A stretch of 30,094 bases of DNA from JBBINE01 sp037444025 (GTDB taxonomy: Bacteria; Patescibacteriota; Minisyncoccia; UBA6257; HR35). This document shows positions 14,076 through 21,474 of the stretch, in pieces. Every line of letters starts with the position of its first letter. Positions within the stretch are counted from its first letter, which is position 1. The stretch is from assembly GCA_037444025.1 (NCBI GenBank), contig JBBINE010000012.1, forward strand, positions 1 to 30,094, written 5' to 3'. Under the pieces are notes generated by a model, which ran no database searches, had not been told where the DNA came from, and saw nothing but the letters and a program-made list of their open reading frames with translations. The translations under genes were made by a program, and so were the position numbers.

Positions 14076-14974
14076 CTTTGAGAGTAAGATAAGTAGTTGA
14101 AAGAGATATCTTCGGGGATATCTTTGATGCTTATTAAAAATTTTTTAAACTTCTTATCAGTTTCCGAAAGAGCCCTGATCATTCTTTTTATTTCTTCATC
14201 ACTTAAACGAAAGCTATAAGTTCTAATTTTGTTTATATAATAGCTATTACCTTCAACTTTAAAATTTTTTTTCACCAGAAAAATTTTGATCAAAGATCTA
14301 TAAAGAAGACTTAAAACTTTTAAAGATTCAATTCTGTTTTTGCTTTTATCTTCTAAAATAAATTTTTTAAAATGATGAATAAAAAATGGCCATTTTTTTT
14401 CAAGAAAATAATCTTGAATTTTAAAAACATTTATTTGCAAGGTTATTAAATTTGGTAAATCTTTAGCGGTATTTTGATCAATATTTCCTAAGGCTTCAAT
14501 TTTTTTAAGGTCTTGTATTAAAAGATCTATATTTTCTCGGTAATTTTCAATTATAAATTCTTTAATTTCTAAGGGCAGTTTAATTTTGCTTTTAGAGAGA
14601 AAGTCGTAAATAAATTCACTCTTTTTCTTGGGTTTTAATTCTCCTAGATTGAGAACATTAAATTTAAGGCCTCTTTTTTTTAGAAGATTAATAAAGTTTT
14701 CAGGATTTTTTCTAAAAACTAAAATTATTTTCAGATTATAATTTCGTTGAAGCAAAAAAGCCAAATCTTTTAGAGTATTTTCTTTTGTTTCTTCTAAATT
14801 CTTAATAACTAAATCAGATTTATTTGTAAAAAGATCAGCGTTTAAGTATTTTTCTATTTCAGCAATTAAATTTTTACTTCTTTCTGCATAAATAACCTTA
14901 AATTTGTCAGAAATTTCTTTTATTTTTTCTTCTACAATCAAAAAATTATTTCCTATTAGGATGTTAATTCTCAT
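14072..14974 (-). CDS. holA: DNA polymerase III delta subunit (clamp loader), divergent
   Basis: The delta subunit opens the sliding clamp within the clamp loader. The 300-residue protein has the expected fold pattern: an N-terminal AAA-like part without a P-loop (INILIGNNFLIVEEKIKEI, then DLVIKNLEETKENTLKDL and LKIILVFRKNPENF), a middle helical part (IENYRENIDLLIQDLKKIEAL, matching the family's 'G.D...L..EleKL' motif) and a C-terminal helical collar (SLLYRSLIKIFLVKK). Sequence identity to characterised HolA is low. Its position beside rpsT is the commonest bacterial arrangement and adds weight. Together with the short DnaX in this window it gives two of the three essential clamp-loader parts. 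Confidence 0.82.
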   Translation of the reverse strand: MRINILIGNNFLIVEEKIKEISDKFKVIYAERSKNLIAEIEKYLNADLFTNKSDLVIKNLEETKENTLKDLAFLLQRNYNLKIILVFRKNPENFINLLKKRGLKFNVLNLGELKPKKKSEFIYDFLSKSKIKLPLEIKEFIIENYRENIDLLIQDLKKIEALGNIDQNTAKDLPNLITLQINVFKIQDYFLEKKWPFFIHHFKKFILEDKSKNRIESLKVLSLLYRSLIKIFLVKKNFKVEGNSYYINKIRTYSFRLSDEEIKRMIRALSETDKKFKKFLISIKDIPEDISFNYLSYSQS

Positions 14975-14983
14975 AAATCAATT

Positions 14984-14989
14984 CTTATA
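14984..14989 (-). promoter_or_regulatory. -10-like box of holA
   Basis: On minus, TATAAG stands 9 bases before the holA ATG at 14974, predicting a start near 14977 and a leader of about 3 bases. One mismatch to TATAAT and no clear -35. Confidence 0.4.
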
Positions 14990-15046
14990 GACAATAAACT
15001 AAGGTTTAAAATTTAATTTTATTTTAAAATAATATCTTTTTATTAT

Positions 15047-15337
15047 TTATTTAACAGCCTCTTTAAGATCTTTTGAAGGAGTAAAACGGGGTACTTTGGT
15101 TGCTGGCACCTCAATTTTTTCGCCTGTTTTGGGATTGAGTGCTGTTCGGGCTTTCCTTTCTCTAACTTTGAAAGTTCCTAAACCAGAAATTTTTACTTGA
15201 TATCCTGATTTAAGGGCTTTAGTTATTCTTTCGGTAAGCCAATTTAAAATCTCTAAAGAATCTTTTTTAGTTAAATTAAAATTTTCGACCATTTCTTGAG
15301 CTAAATGTTCTCTTTTTAAAATATTTCCTCTAGCCAT
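15047..15337 (-). CDS. hup: HU/IHF-family DNA-bending protein
   Basis: A nucleoid protein that binds and bends DNA as a dimer. The 96-residue sequence has two N-terminal helices (KREHLAQEMVENFNLTKKDSLEILNWL), the family signature ISGLGTFKVRERKARTALNPKTGE, and the beta arm with the DNA-intercalating region (KIEVPATKVPRFTPSKDLKEAV). The arm-tip residues read VPATKVPRF; a proline in the expected position is visible. An extension of about six residues (MARGNI) precedes the usual start. It lies 66 bases downstream of rny on the same strand and 72 bases before holA; a promoter of its own in the rny-HU gap is likely, since TAAAAT and TATAGA boxes occur there, but none is clear. HU is preferred over IHF as no partner gene is visible. 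Confidence 0.92.
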   Translation of the reverse strand: MARGNILKREHLAQEMVENFNLTKKDSLEILNWLTERITKALKSGYQVKISGLGTFKVRERKARTALNPKTGEKIEVPATKVPRFTPSKDLKEAVK

Positions 15338-15403
15338 TTTTCAATTTTTTATTTAAAAACGACCATTTATCTATATTTTAAACCTAAAAGAAAAAAAATA
15401 CAA

Positions 15404-16921
15404 CTATTTTGCGTATTCAACAGCTCTATTTTCTCTTATAGCTACAACCTTAATTTCTCCTGGATATTTTACTTCTTTTTCTATTTTTTGAGCTATTTCT
15501 TTGGCAAGTTTGTATAACTCCACATCGCTAACTTCTTCGGCGTTAACAAAAACTCTTATTTCTCTTCCTCCCGAAATAGCATAAGCTTTTTCTACTCCTG
15601 GAAAAGAAGTTGAAATTTTTTCTAAATCTTGCAATCTTTGAAGATAAATTTCTGTTGTTTCTCGTCTAGCTCCTAATCTATGGCCAGAAATCGAATCAGC
15701 TGTAAGGACGATAAAAGCTTCGGGAATAGCAAAAGGATAGGTTTCGTGATGAGACCTCATAGCTAAAATAACCTTTTCTTCAATATTATATCTTTCTAAA
15801 ATTTTAATGCCTATTTCTAGATGATTGCCTTCAAATTCATGGGTTACTGATTTTCCTATATCATGAAGAAAACCAGCTTTTTTAGCTACATAAGAATCAA
15901 ATCCTAATTCTTCGGCGATTATCTTTGAAAAAGTAGCTACTTCTATTGAATGCAAAAGAGCATTTTGACCATAGCTATATCTAAACTTCAATCTTCCCAT
16001 TAAAATCATTACTTCCGGAGGAAGATCAAAAAGACCAACTTCGTAGCTTGCATTTTTGCCAGCTTCTTCAATTATTTTTTCAATTTCATCTTTAGCTTCT
16101 TTTATTTTTTCTTCGATTGTGGCTGGATGGATTCTTTCGTCTTTTATTAATTTTTCTAAGGCTATTCTAGCGATTTCTCTTCTTACAGGATCAAAGGAAG
16201 AAAGAATAACAATTTCAGGTGTTTCATCGATGATAAGTTGAACCCCTGAAAGATTTTCAAAGTGCTTTATATTCCTACCCTCTTTACCAATTATTCTTCC
16301 TTTCATCTCTTCGTTAGGTAGAGAAATAGTAGTAGTAGTGATTTCACTTACTACGGAACGTGAATATCGAGGTAAATTTTCTACAAGGATTTTTCTACTT
16401 TCTTCTTCTACTGTGTCTTTAATTCGTTTCTGATGTCGGGTGATTATTTCTAATAATTCATTTTCATTTTCTTTTTCTATTCTTTCTATTAACATTCTAA
16501 AAGCTTCCTCCTTGCTAAGATTACTAATTTTTTCTAAGCTCTCTTCTAGAAATTTTTCTTTATCTATAATTATTTTTTCTCTATTTTCAATGTCGTTAGC
16601 TTTATTTAATAAAAATTTTTCCTTTTCTAATAAGGTAAATTCTTTTTCATCAAGAAAGGTTTCACGCTGAGAGATCCTTTTTTCCCTTTCAAGGATATCG
16701 CTTAAGATTCTTTCTCTTTCTTTTTTAGATTCTTCGACAATGTTTAAAGATTTTTCTCTAGCTTCATTAAGAATTCTTTCAGCTTCTTTTCTTTTTTCCG
16801 CTAAGTTTTCTTCCGTTTGTTTTTCTAAAGAACTAATTTTTTTCTTACTTAAAAAATCTCTAACAAAATATCCTAAAACTAATCCTCCTAAGAACAAAAA
16901 TATAAAAATTAAAAACGTCAT
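15404..16921 (-). CDS. rny: Ribonuclease Y
   Basis: Membrane-anchored endoribonuclease that starts mRNA decay. The 505-residue protein has an N-terminal transmembrane helix (FLIFIFLFLGGLVLGYFV), a long Glu/Lys coiled coil (about 25-190), a KH domain with the GxxG loop (GRIIGKEG, 208-215), and an HD domain with His324 (LLHSIE) and FLHDIGK (His353, Asp354). The C-terminal segment EIRVFVNAEEVSD and GEIKVVAIREN completes the family pattern. Length is typical (about 510-520). It diverges from gpmI over a 66-base gap containing both promoters. HU follows 66 bases downstream. Confidence 0.95.
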   Translation of the reverse strand: MTFLIFIFLFLGGLVLGYFVRDFLSKKKISSLEKQTEENLAEKRKEAERILNEAREKSLNIVEESKKERERILSDILEREKRISQRETFLDEKEFTLLEKEKFLLNKANDIENREKIIIDKEKFLEESLEKISNLSKEEAFRMLIERIEKENENELLEIITRHQKRIKDTVEEESRKILVENLPRYSRSVVSEITTTTISLPNEEMKGRIIGKEGRNIKHFENLSGVQLIIDETPEIVILSSFDPVRREIARIALEKLIKDERIHPATIEEKIKEAKDEIEKIIEEAGKNASYEVGLFDLPPEVMILMGRLKFRYSYGQNALLHSIEVATFSKIIAEELGFDSYVAKKAGFLHDIGKSVTHEFEGNHLEIGIKILERYNIEEKVILAMRSHHETYPFAIPEAFIVLTADSISGHRLGARRETTEIYLQRLQDLEKISTSFPGVEKAYAISGGREIRVFVNAEEVSDVELYKLAKEIAQKIEKEVKYPGEIKVVAIRENRAVEYAK

Positions 16922-16930
16922 TGTATAATT

Positions 16931-16939
16931 ATTTTATCA
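16931..16939 (-). promoter_or_regulatory. Extended -10 of rny, near-leaderless
   Basis: On minus, TGATAAAAT ends 9 bases before the rny ATG at 16921, predicting transcription from about 16924 and a 3-base leader. Confidence 0.5.
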
Positions 16940-16963
16940 TACAATAATAAGATTAACTTTAAA

Positions 16964-16974
16964 TATAATATAAT
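16964..16974 (+). promoter_or_regulatory. Tandem overlapping -10 boxes of the iPGM-like gene
   Basis: TATAAT occurs twice, at 16964-16969 and 16969-16974, sharing one T. The second lies 13 bases before the ATG at 16988 and would start RNA near 16981. No -35 is evident. Confidence 0.45.
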
Positions 16975-16987
16975 GTAAATATAGTTA

Positions 16988-18553
16988 ATGCAAAATGATC
17001 AAAAAGTTATTCTTTTAATTTTAGACGGTTGGGGAGAAGGAGATAAGAATATCTCTAACCCCTTCCGGTTTGCTAAAACAATTAACTTTGATAATCTTAA
17101 AGAAAATTTCCCCTTTTGTTTACTAACTGCTTCCGGTTTAGCTCAGGGTTTACCTTACGGTGAAGCAGGTAGCTGTGAAATGGGTCATTTTGCTATGGGA
17201 ACGGGTGTTGTTTATTATCAAGATTTTTCAAGGATAAATCTATTAATTGAGTCGGGAGAATTTTATCAAATGCCCCAATTTAAAAGTATTTTTGATCATT
17301 GTCGCAAATTTAATTCTAGACTGCATCTTATCGGTCTTATAGGGGAAAGCTTTAATAAATCTTCCATAAATCATATTTTAGCTTTATTGAAGTTAGCTCA
17401 AATAAACAATTTTAGCAATGTTTATTTACATCTTTTTACTGATGGTCTTGAATCAAGAGCAAAATCAGCTCTTTTTTTGATAAAAAATCTGTTTGACGAA
17501 ACTAAGAAAAAAAATTTTTCCTTTAAGTTAGCTACTCTTTGTGGTAGGAGCTATGCTTTGGATGAAACCAGAAATTACACTCTAAAAACCCAGGTTGCTT
17601 TTCTCTTGTTAGTGGAAGGCAAAGGAACCAAAGTAGATGATCCTTTTTCTTATCTAGAAAACAAATACCGCGAAGAAAATTTTAATGATAGCTTATTAGA
17701 GCCATTAGTTATAGAACCTGATGGTATTATCAAGGATAATGATGCGGTCATATTTTTCAACTACGAGACAAAATCGATAACTCAATTAGCTGAAGCTTTT
17801 TTAGATAAAAATTTTGATAAATTCCCTCGTCCTAGTAGGTATAATCTTTATATCGCTTCTTTTGTTAAATACTTAGAAAAGACAGGTTATCCAATTATAT
17901 TTGAAAGACAAAAAATTAATGTTAATTTGGCAAAAATTTTATCGGATCAAAAAATCAAGCAAATTAAAATAATAGATTCTTCACGAGAAAACTTGTTTAG
18001 ATATTATTTTAACGGTTTTATTGAGGAAGAACATCCTTTAGAAACTTTTAATATCTTACCTCCTTTTCCTCTTGAAGACAAAGATTTGATTTTAGAAAAA
18101 ACCAGAGAAATGTTTGATTCTGTGTTTCTAATAATTAAAGAAAAAAGTTATGGTTTTATACTTGCTAATATTCCTGTGTTTGATGTTGTTGGACATGGGG
18201 GTGATTTTAATCTGGCGATACAAGCTGTTGAATTTGTTGATAATTTAATTGATCAACTAGTTAGAGTTTCTTTGGCCAATGAGTATTCATTAATTATTAC
18301 TTCTGATCATGGTAATATTGAGAAGTTAATAGATATTAAAATGGGGGAGAAAGATTTAAGACACAATATTAGTCCTGTTCCTTTTTATCTTATAGATTCA
18401 TCTTTAAGAAAACAAAAAACCAAGGATGAATTATCTTTTTTTAGTAACAAAATCTTGGGTTCTTTAGTAGATATCCCTGCTACTATCCTTGATTTAATGA
18501 AGATAAAAATACCACCCTCTTTTGAAGGCAAGAGTCTTTTGAGATATTTTTAG
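16988..18553 (+). CDS. gpmI: Phosphoglycerate mutase (cofactor-independent)-like metalloenzyme with altered substrate pocket
   Basis: The 521-residue length and order match iPGM, which interconverts 3- and 2-phosphoglycerate through a phosphoserine. The phosphatase domain is intact: LILDGWG (Asp13), AGSCEMGH (Ser62 nucleophile), FDVVGHGGD (Asp399, His403), SDHGN (Asp440, His441) and RHNISPVPF (His459). The inserted transferase domain is odd. By motif alignment, the family's VHSH histidine is Lys124, the Arg-Asp of DGRD is Leu154-Glu155, the second arginine of GRYYAMDRD is Glu193, the two arginines of NFRxDR are Glu260 and Ser263, and the conserved Lys of EKYAH is Arg333; only Arg187 stays. 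Metal chemistry should work, but 3-phosphoglycerate binding is doubtful. It diverges from rny; uvrC follows after 29 bases. Confidence 0.8.
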   Translation: MQNDQKVILLILDGWGEGDKNISNPFRFAKTINFDNLKENFPFCLLTASGLAQGLPYGEAGSCEMGHFAMGTGVVYYQDFSRINLLIESGEFYQMPQFKSIFDHCRKFNSRLHLIGLIGESFNKSSINHILALLKLAQINNFSNVYLHLFTDGLESRAKSALFLIKNLFDETKKKNFSFKLATLCGRSYALDETRNYTLKTQVAFLLLVEGKGTKVDDPFSYLENKYREENFNDSLLEPLVIEPDGIIKDNDAVIFFNYETKSITQLAEAFLDKNFDKFPRPSRYNLYIASFVKYLEKTGYPIIFERQKINVNLAKILSDQKIKQIKIIDSSRENLFRYYFNGFIEEEHPLETFNILPPFPLEDKDLILEKTREMFDSVFLIIKEKSYGFILANIPVFDVVGHGGDFNLAIQAVEFVDNLIDQLVRVSLANEYSLIITSDHGNIEKLIDIKMGEKDLRHNISPVPFYLIDSSLRKQKTKDELSFFSNKILGSLVDIPATILDLMKIKIPPSFEGKSLLRYF

Positions 18554-18582
18554 GAAATATAAATTAATTACTCAAAGTAAAA

Positions 18583-19839
18583 ATGCTTCTTCATTCTAAA
18601 AAAATATTATCTTTACCAGGGGTCTATATTTTTAAGGATCATCAAAAAAAACCTCTCTATGTAGGTAAAGCTAAAGATTTAAAAAAAAGAGTACAACAAT
18701 ACTTTCGTTCTCGTTCTCTTAAAATTAAAAAACTTCTTTCCTTAGCTCAAGATATAGAAGTTATTTACACTCCAACAGAAATTGAAGCTTTACTTAAAGA
18801 AAGCAATTTAATAAAAAAACTTAATCCACCTTTTAATCATTTATTAAAAGACGATAGCCAGTATTTTTATCTTGGTTTTACCAAAGATTTATTTCCTAAG
18901 GTAATAATTACTCATCAACCAGAAAAGTATGATTTTCAGGAGGTTATTGGTCCTTTCTCCGAAGGAGTAAGTTTGAAAAATATTTTAAAAATAGTGAGAA
19001 CTTCAATACCTTTTTGTACTTGTAGAGAAAATCATTTAAGAAAATGTTTAAATGCAGAAATAGGATTATGTTTTGGTTTTTGTTGTTTGAAAGATAGTGA
19101 AATTAAAAAAGAGAATATCAAAAAATACTTAGGAAATCTTGAATTAATTAAACAAATATTATCAGGTAATTTAGTTTCTTTGAGAAAAAAAATATTGATG
19201 CATATGAAAACAGCCTTAGAAAAAGAAAACTTGAACAAAGCTATTGAGTTAAAAAAGATTTATGAATCTATAAAAAAAATAGAATCCAGTCAAGAAATTA
19301 TCAGGGAAAAAGATTCGTATTTACTTGAAAACGAAAAAAGAAAAATCTTAATCTCTATAAGGAAAATTTTTAATCTCAATAAATTGCCTCAAAGAATTGA
19401 AGTTGTAGACATTTCTCATTTTTCTGGTAAAGAAAAAATAGGAGTAATAGTAACTTTTATTGAAGGAGAATATATTCCTAGCTTATTAAAAGTTTTTAAT
19501 ATACAAAAAGTGGTTAAACCAGATGACCCCCGTATGATTTATGAAGTTTTAAATCGAAGATTAAAACATTTAGAATGGGGGTTACCAGATTTATTTTTGA
19601 TTGATGGAGGAAAGATTCAATTTAAATTTGCTCACCAGGCAGTAGAGGAGAAAAAAGTTGGGGTAAAAATTTTAGCTTTAGCTAAACCACAGAAAAAAAT
19701 TTATTACGATGAAAATAATTATATTCTTTTAGATGAATATCCCTTGATAAAAGATTTTTTTCTTGCTCTTGATCAAAAAGCTCACTATGCCGTTATTAAT
19801 AGATTAAGAAAAAAGATTAATTCTAGATTTAATTATTAA
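18583..19839 (+). CDS. uvrC: UvrC-like excinuclease subunit, short form without C-terminal HhH
   Basis: UvrC makes the two incisions around a DNA lesion in nucleotide excision repair. The N-terminal GIY-YIG nuclease is clear (PGVYIFKDHQKKPLYVGKAKDLKKRV, residues about 12-37, with ALLKESNLIKKLNPPFN). A UVR-type helical pair follows (about 205-240). The C-terminal RNase H-like nuclease keeps its likely catalytic residues: Asp276 in VVDISHFSG, Asp314/315 in KPDDPRMIYE, Asp341 in LFLIDGGK and His401 in LDQKAHYAV. It stops at 418 residues, just where the tandem helix-hairpin-helix of full UvrC (about 600) would begin; the stop is followed at once by the convergent neighbour, so this is the natural end rather than an obvious frameshift. 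Confidence 0.88.
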   Translation: MLLHSKKILSLPGVYIFKDHQKKPLYVGKAKDLKKRVQQYFRSRSLKIKKLLSLAQDIEVIYTPTEIEALLKESNLIKKLNPPFNHLLKDDSQYFYLGFTKDLFPKVIITHQPEKYDFQEVIGPFSEGVSLKNILKIVRTSIPFCTCRENHLRKCLNAEIGLCFGFCCLKDSEIKKENIKKYLGNLELIKQILSGNLVSLRKKILMHMKTALEKENLNKAIELKKIYESIKKIESSQEIIREKDSYLLENEKRKILISIRKIFNLNKLPQRIEVVDISHFSGKEKIGVIVTFIEGEYIPSLLKVFNIQKVVKPDDPRMIYEVLNRRLKHLEWGLPDLFLIDGGKIQFKFAHQAVEEKKVGVKILALAKPQKKIYYDENNYILLDEYPLIKDFFLALDQKAHYAVINRLRKKINSRFNY

Positions 19840-20840
19840 AGAACACTAAATAGCAATTGTCCAAATTCTATAGGGTCAGTGCTGATTACAGGAAAAAGAA
19901 AAATTTCCAGTGAGCCTATATCGCAGTTTTGTTTCTCAACAGAACCACGATCAACCCAAAAACCTAAATTGTTTATTAATTTCCAGGGAGATTTTTTAAT
20001 GAAAACGAAATTAAAACTTTCTGTTCCCAATCTAAGAAGGCGATCAATAACATTCCAAAGAAATACCTGGCTTTTTTCTTCAATTTTTCCTTTAATTATT
20101 AATCCCTTTTCTTTTTTGGGGGTAAGATCAGAGCCTATTTTTAAGTTATTATACTCCTTAGCTATTTTTAATTTATTGGCTAAATAAAAATAATCTTCAA
20201 AATAATCTTGATTAGTTTTTTTCTGATAACTATAAATTTTTTGATAAAAATTTTTTAAAGGCCAAGGAACGTGACGATAGCTTAATAATTGAAAATGGGG
20301 ATGTAAAATAGAGGCTCCAGCCCGGAAATGATAATTCCAAATCAATATTTGAGTTTTTATTTTGGGATCTACTTTTTTTATTTTTTTAAACCAATCTCTG
20401 GCTAAATTCCAAGCTTGACTGAAATCATCTCTTTTTATTTTAGCTAATGAATGTTTTTTAAAAATAACTAAACTGTGATAATCAGCCATTTTGCTTAAAT
20501 TGGCTGCTGTGACCGCCAGTTCATTTTCTAATCTTCCCAGTTCATCAATTGGTGTTTCTTGTTTATAAACACAAAAAGGATCATAGGTTGTGTCATCATT
20601 TTGTTGGATTTTAGTTAGTGGTTGCTTTCTTTTTCCTCGGGAAATATTTAAAATTACTTCTTGGTGCAAAACTTTATTTTGAAGATAGATAATTTTTTGA
20701 TTTTTTAAATGGGGATATTTTTTTTTAATTAAATCTTGCTTTAAGAAAACATTCGTTTCTTTAATTGCTAATATTCTGTTAAAGATTTTTTTAGCACGGA
20801 GATCAAGATTTCTAAAAATATTTTGACTGTAACTTTTCAT
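19836..20840 (-). CDS. GalT-like nucleotidyltransferase of the HIT superfamily
   Basis: The 334-residue protein carries NYHFRAGASILHPHFQLL, the HIT/GalT active-site pattern with the HPHxQ triad (His180, His182, Gln184), where the second His would be the nucleotidylated nucleophile. Upstream, DPFCVYKQE and LVIFKKHS match strands around the nucleotide site. Classical GalT transfers UMP between UDP-glucose and galactose-1-phosphate, but the usual HPHGQ is HPHFQ here and the zinc cysteines are not evident, so the true sugar or nucleotide substrate is unknown. The ATG at 20840 is preferred to a TTG at 20855: it lies one base after the pth stop, implying a two-gene operon. It overlaps uvrC by 4 bases tail to tail. 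Confidence 0.7.
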   Translation of the reverse strand: MKSYSQNIFRNLDLRAKKIFNRILAIKETNVFLKQDLIKKKYPHLKNQKIIYLQNKVLHQEVILNISRGKRKQPLTKIQQNDDTTYDPFCVYKQETPIDELGRLENELAVTAANLSKMADYHSLVIFKKHSLAKIKRDDFSQAWNLARDWFKKIKKVDPKIKTQILIWNYHFRAGASILHPHFQLLSYRHVPWPLKNFYQKIYSYQKKTNQDYFEDYFYLANKLKIAKEYNNLKIGSDLTPKKEKGLIIKGKIEEKSQVFLWNVIDRLLRLGTESFNFVFIKKSPWKLINNLGFWVDRGSVEKQNCDIGSLEIFLFPVISTDPIEFGQLLFSVL

Positions 20841-20841
20841 T

Positions 20842-21399
20842 TTACTTTTGCACAAAATAATCTTTGGATAAATTTAATTCATGAGGCATTCTTCCTTGGG
20901 AGAATTTTTCTAAAATTATTTTAAAGCTTTTCTTGATTTTTTTTAAAATTAAACCTTCTTCTAAATTCCATTTTGTTAAAACTATTTCTTCCGCTTTTTT
21001 TCTTTTTCTACTATTTTGAATCCCGATCTTAAAACGCCAAAATTTTTTTGTATTCAATTCCTTGATTATAGATTCTATTCCTTTATGTCCAGCAGAATGA
21101 GAAGCGAATGAAATTTTGAAGTGAGGGAAAATTAAGTCAGCATCATCATGAATGACAAGGAGGTTTTCAGGATTTAGTTTTGTTTTTTTAATAATTTCTT
21201 TAATACCTAAACCGCAATCATTCATATACCCTAAGTTGCTGCCTAAAATAAGATTATTAAAATGAGTATAATAAGAGTTTTTTAAAAATACGGGTTCTTG
21301 AATATAAAAATCAACTATTTCTTTGCCTAAATTATGTTTTGAGTTTTTAAATTCTGGTTTATTGTTTCCTAACCCGTAAATTATTTTTATTTTTTTCAT
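20842..21399 (-). CDS. pth: Peptidyl-tRNA hydrolase (divergent)
   Basis: Recycles tRNA from peptidyl-tRNA dropped by stalled ribosomes. The 185-residue size fits. Family residues present: Asn12 in IYGLGNNKPEF, catalytic His22 in SKHNLGKEIVDF, Asn59 in LGYMNDCG and Asp85 in LLVIHDDADL. The GHNG loop that contacts the peptidyl chain reads GHKG (Lys105 for Asn), and the usual GxGxxGHNGL segment is eroded to SHSAGHKGI, so it is a divergent member. It starts the pth/GalT-like operon and diverges from gyrB. Confidence 0.86.
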   Translation of the reverse strand: MKKIKIIYGLGNNKPEFKNSKHNLGKEIVDFYIQEPVFLKNSYYTHFNNLILGSNLGYMNDCGLGIKEIIKKTKLNPENLLVIHDDADLIFPHFKISFASHSAGHKGIESIIKELNTKKFWRFKIGIQNSRKRKKAEEIVLTKWNLEEGLILKKIKKSFKIILEKFSQGRMPHELNLSKDYFVQK

Positions 21400-21408
21400 T
21401 GTAAATTG

Positions 21409-21417
21409 ATTAAATCA
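21409..21417 (-). promoter_or_regulatory. Extended -10 of pth, near-leaderless
   Basis: On minus, TGATTTAAT ends 9 bases before the pth ATG at 21399, predicting a start near 21402. The hexamer TTTAAT has one mismatch. Confidence 0.42.
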
Positions 21418-21457
21418 AATTTTAACAAATTAAAATGATTTTTAGTAATTAAACATA

Positions 21458-21466
21458 TGTTAAAAT
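21458..21466 (+). promoter_or_regulatory. Extended -10 of gyrB, near-leaderless
   Basis: TGTTAAAAT ends 8 bases before the gyrB ATG at 21475, predicting a start at about 21473. No clear -35; no Shine-Dalgarno sequence. Confidence 0.5.
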
Positions 21467-21474
21467 AAAAAATC

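Noticed and set aside
15027..15048. Inverted repeat AAATAATA/TATTATTT right at the end of the HU gene as a terminator
   Set aside because: The stem is purely A/T, weak, and followed by mixed A/T rather than a T-run; such repeats arise often by chance in this composition.
16988..18553. Alkaline phosphatase or phosphopentomutase instead of an iPGM relative
   Set aside because: The length, the inserted transferase-like domain and the position of Ser62 and the seven metal-centre residues follow iPGM order closely; only the substrate pocket differs.
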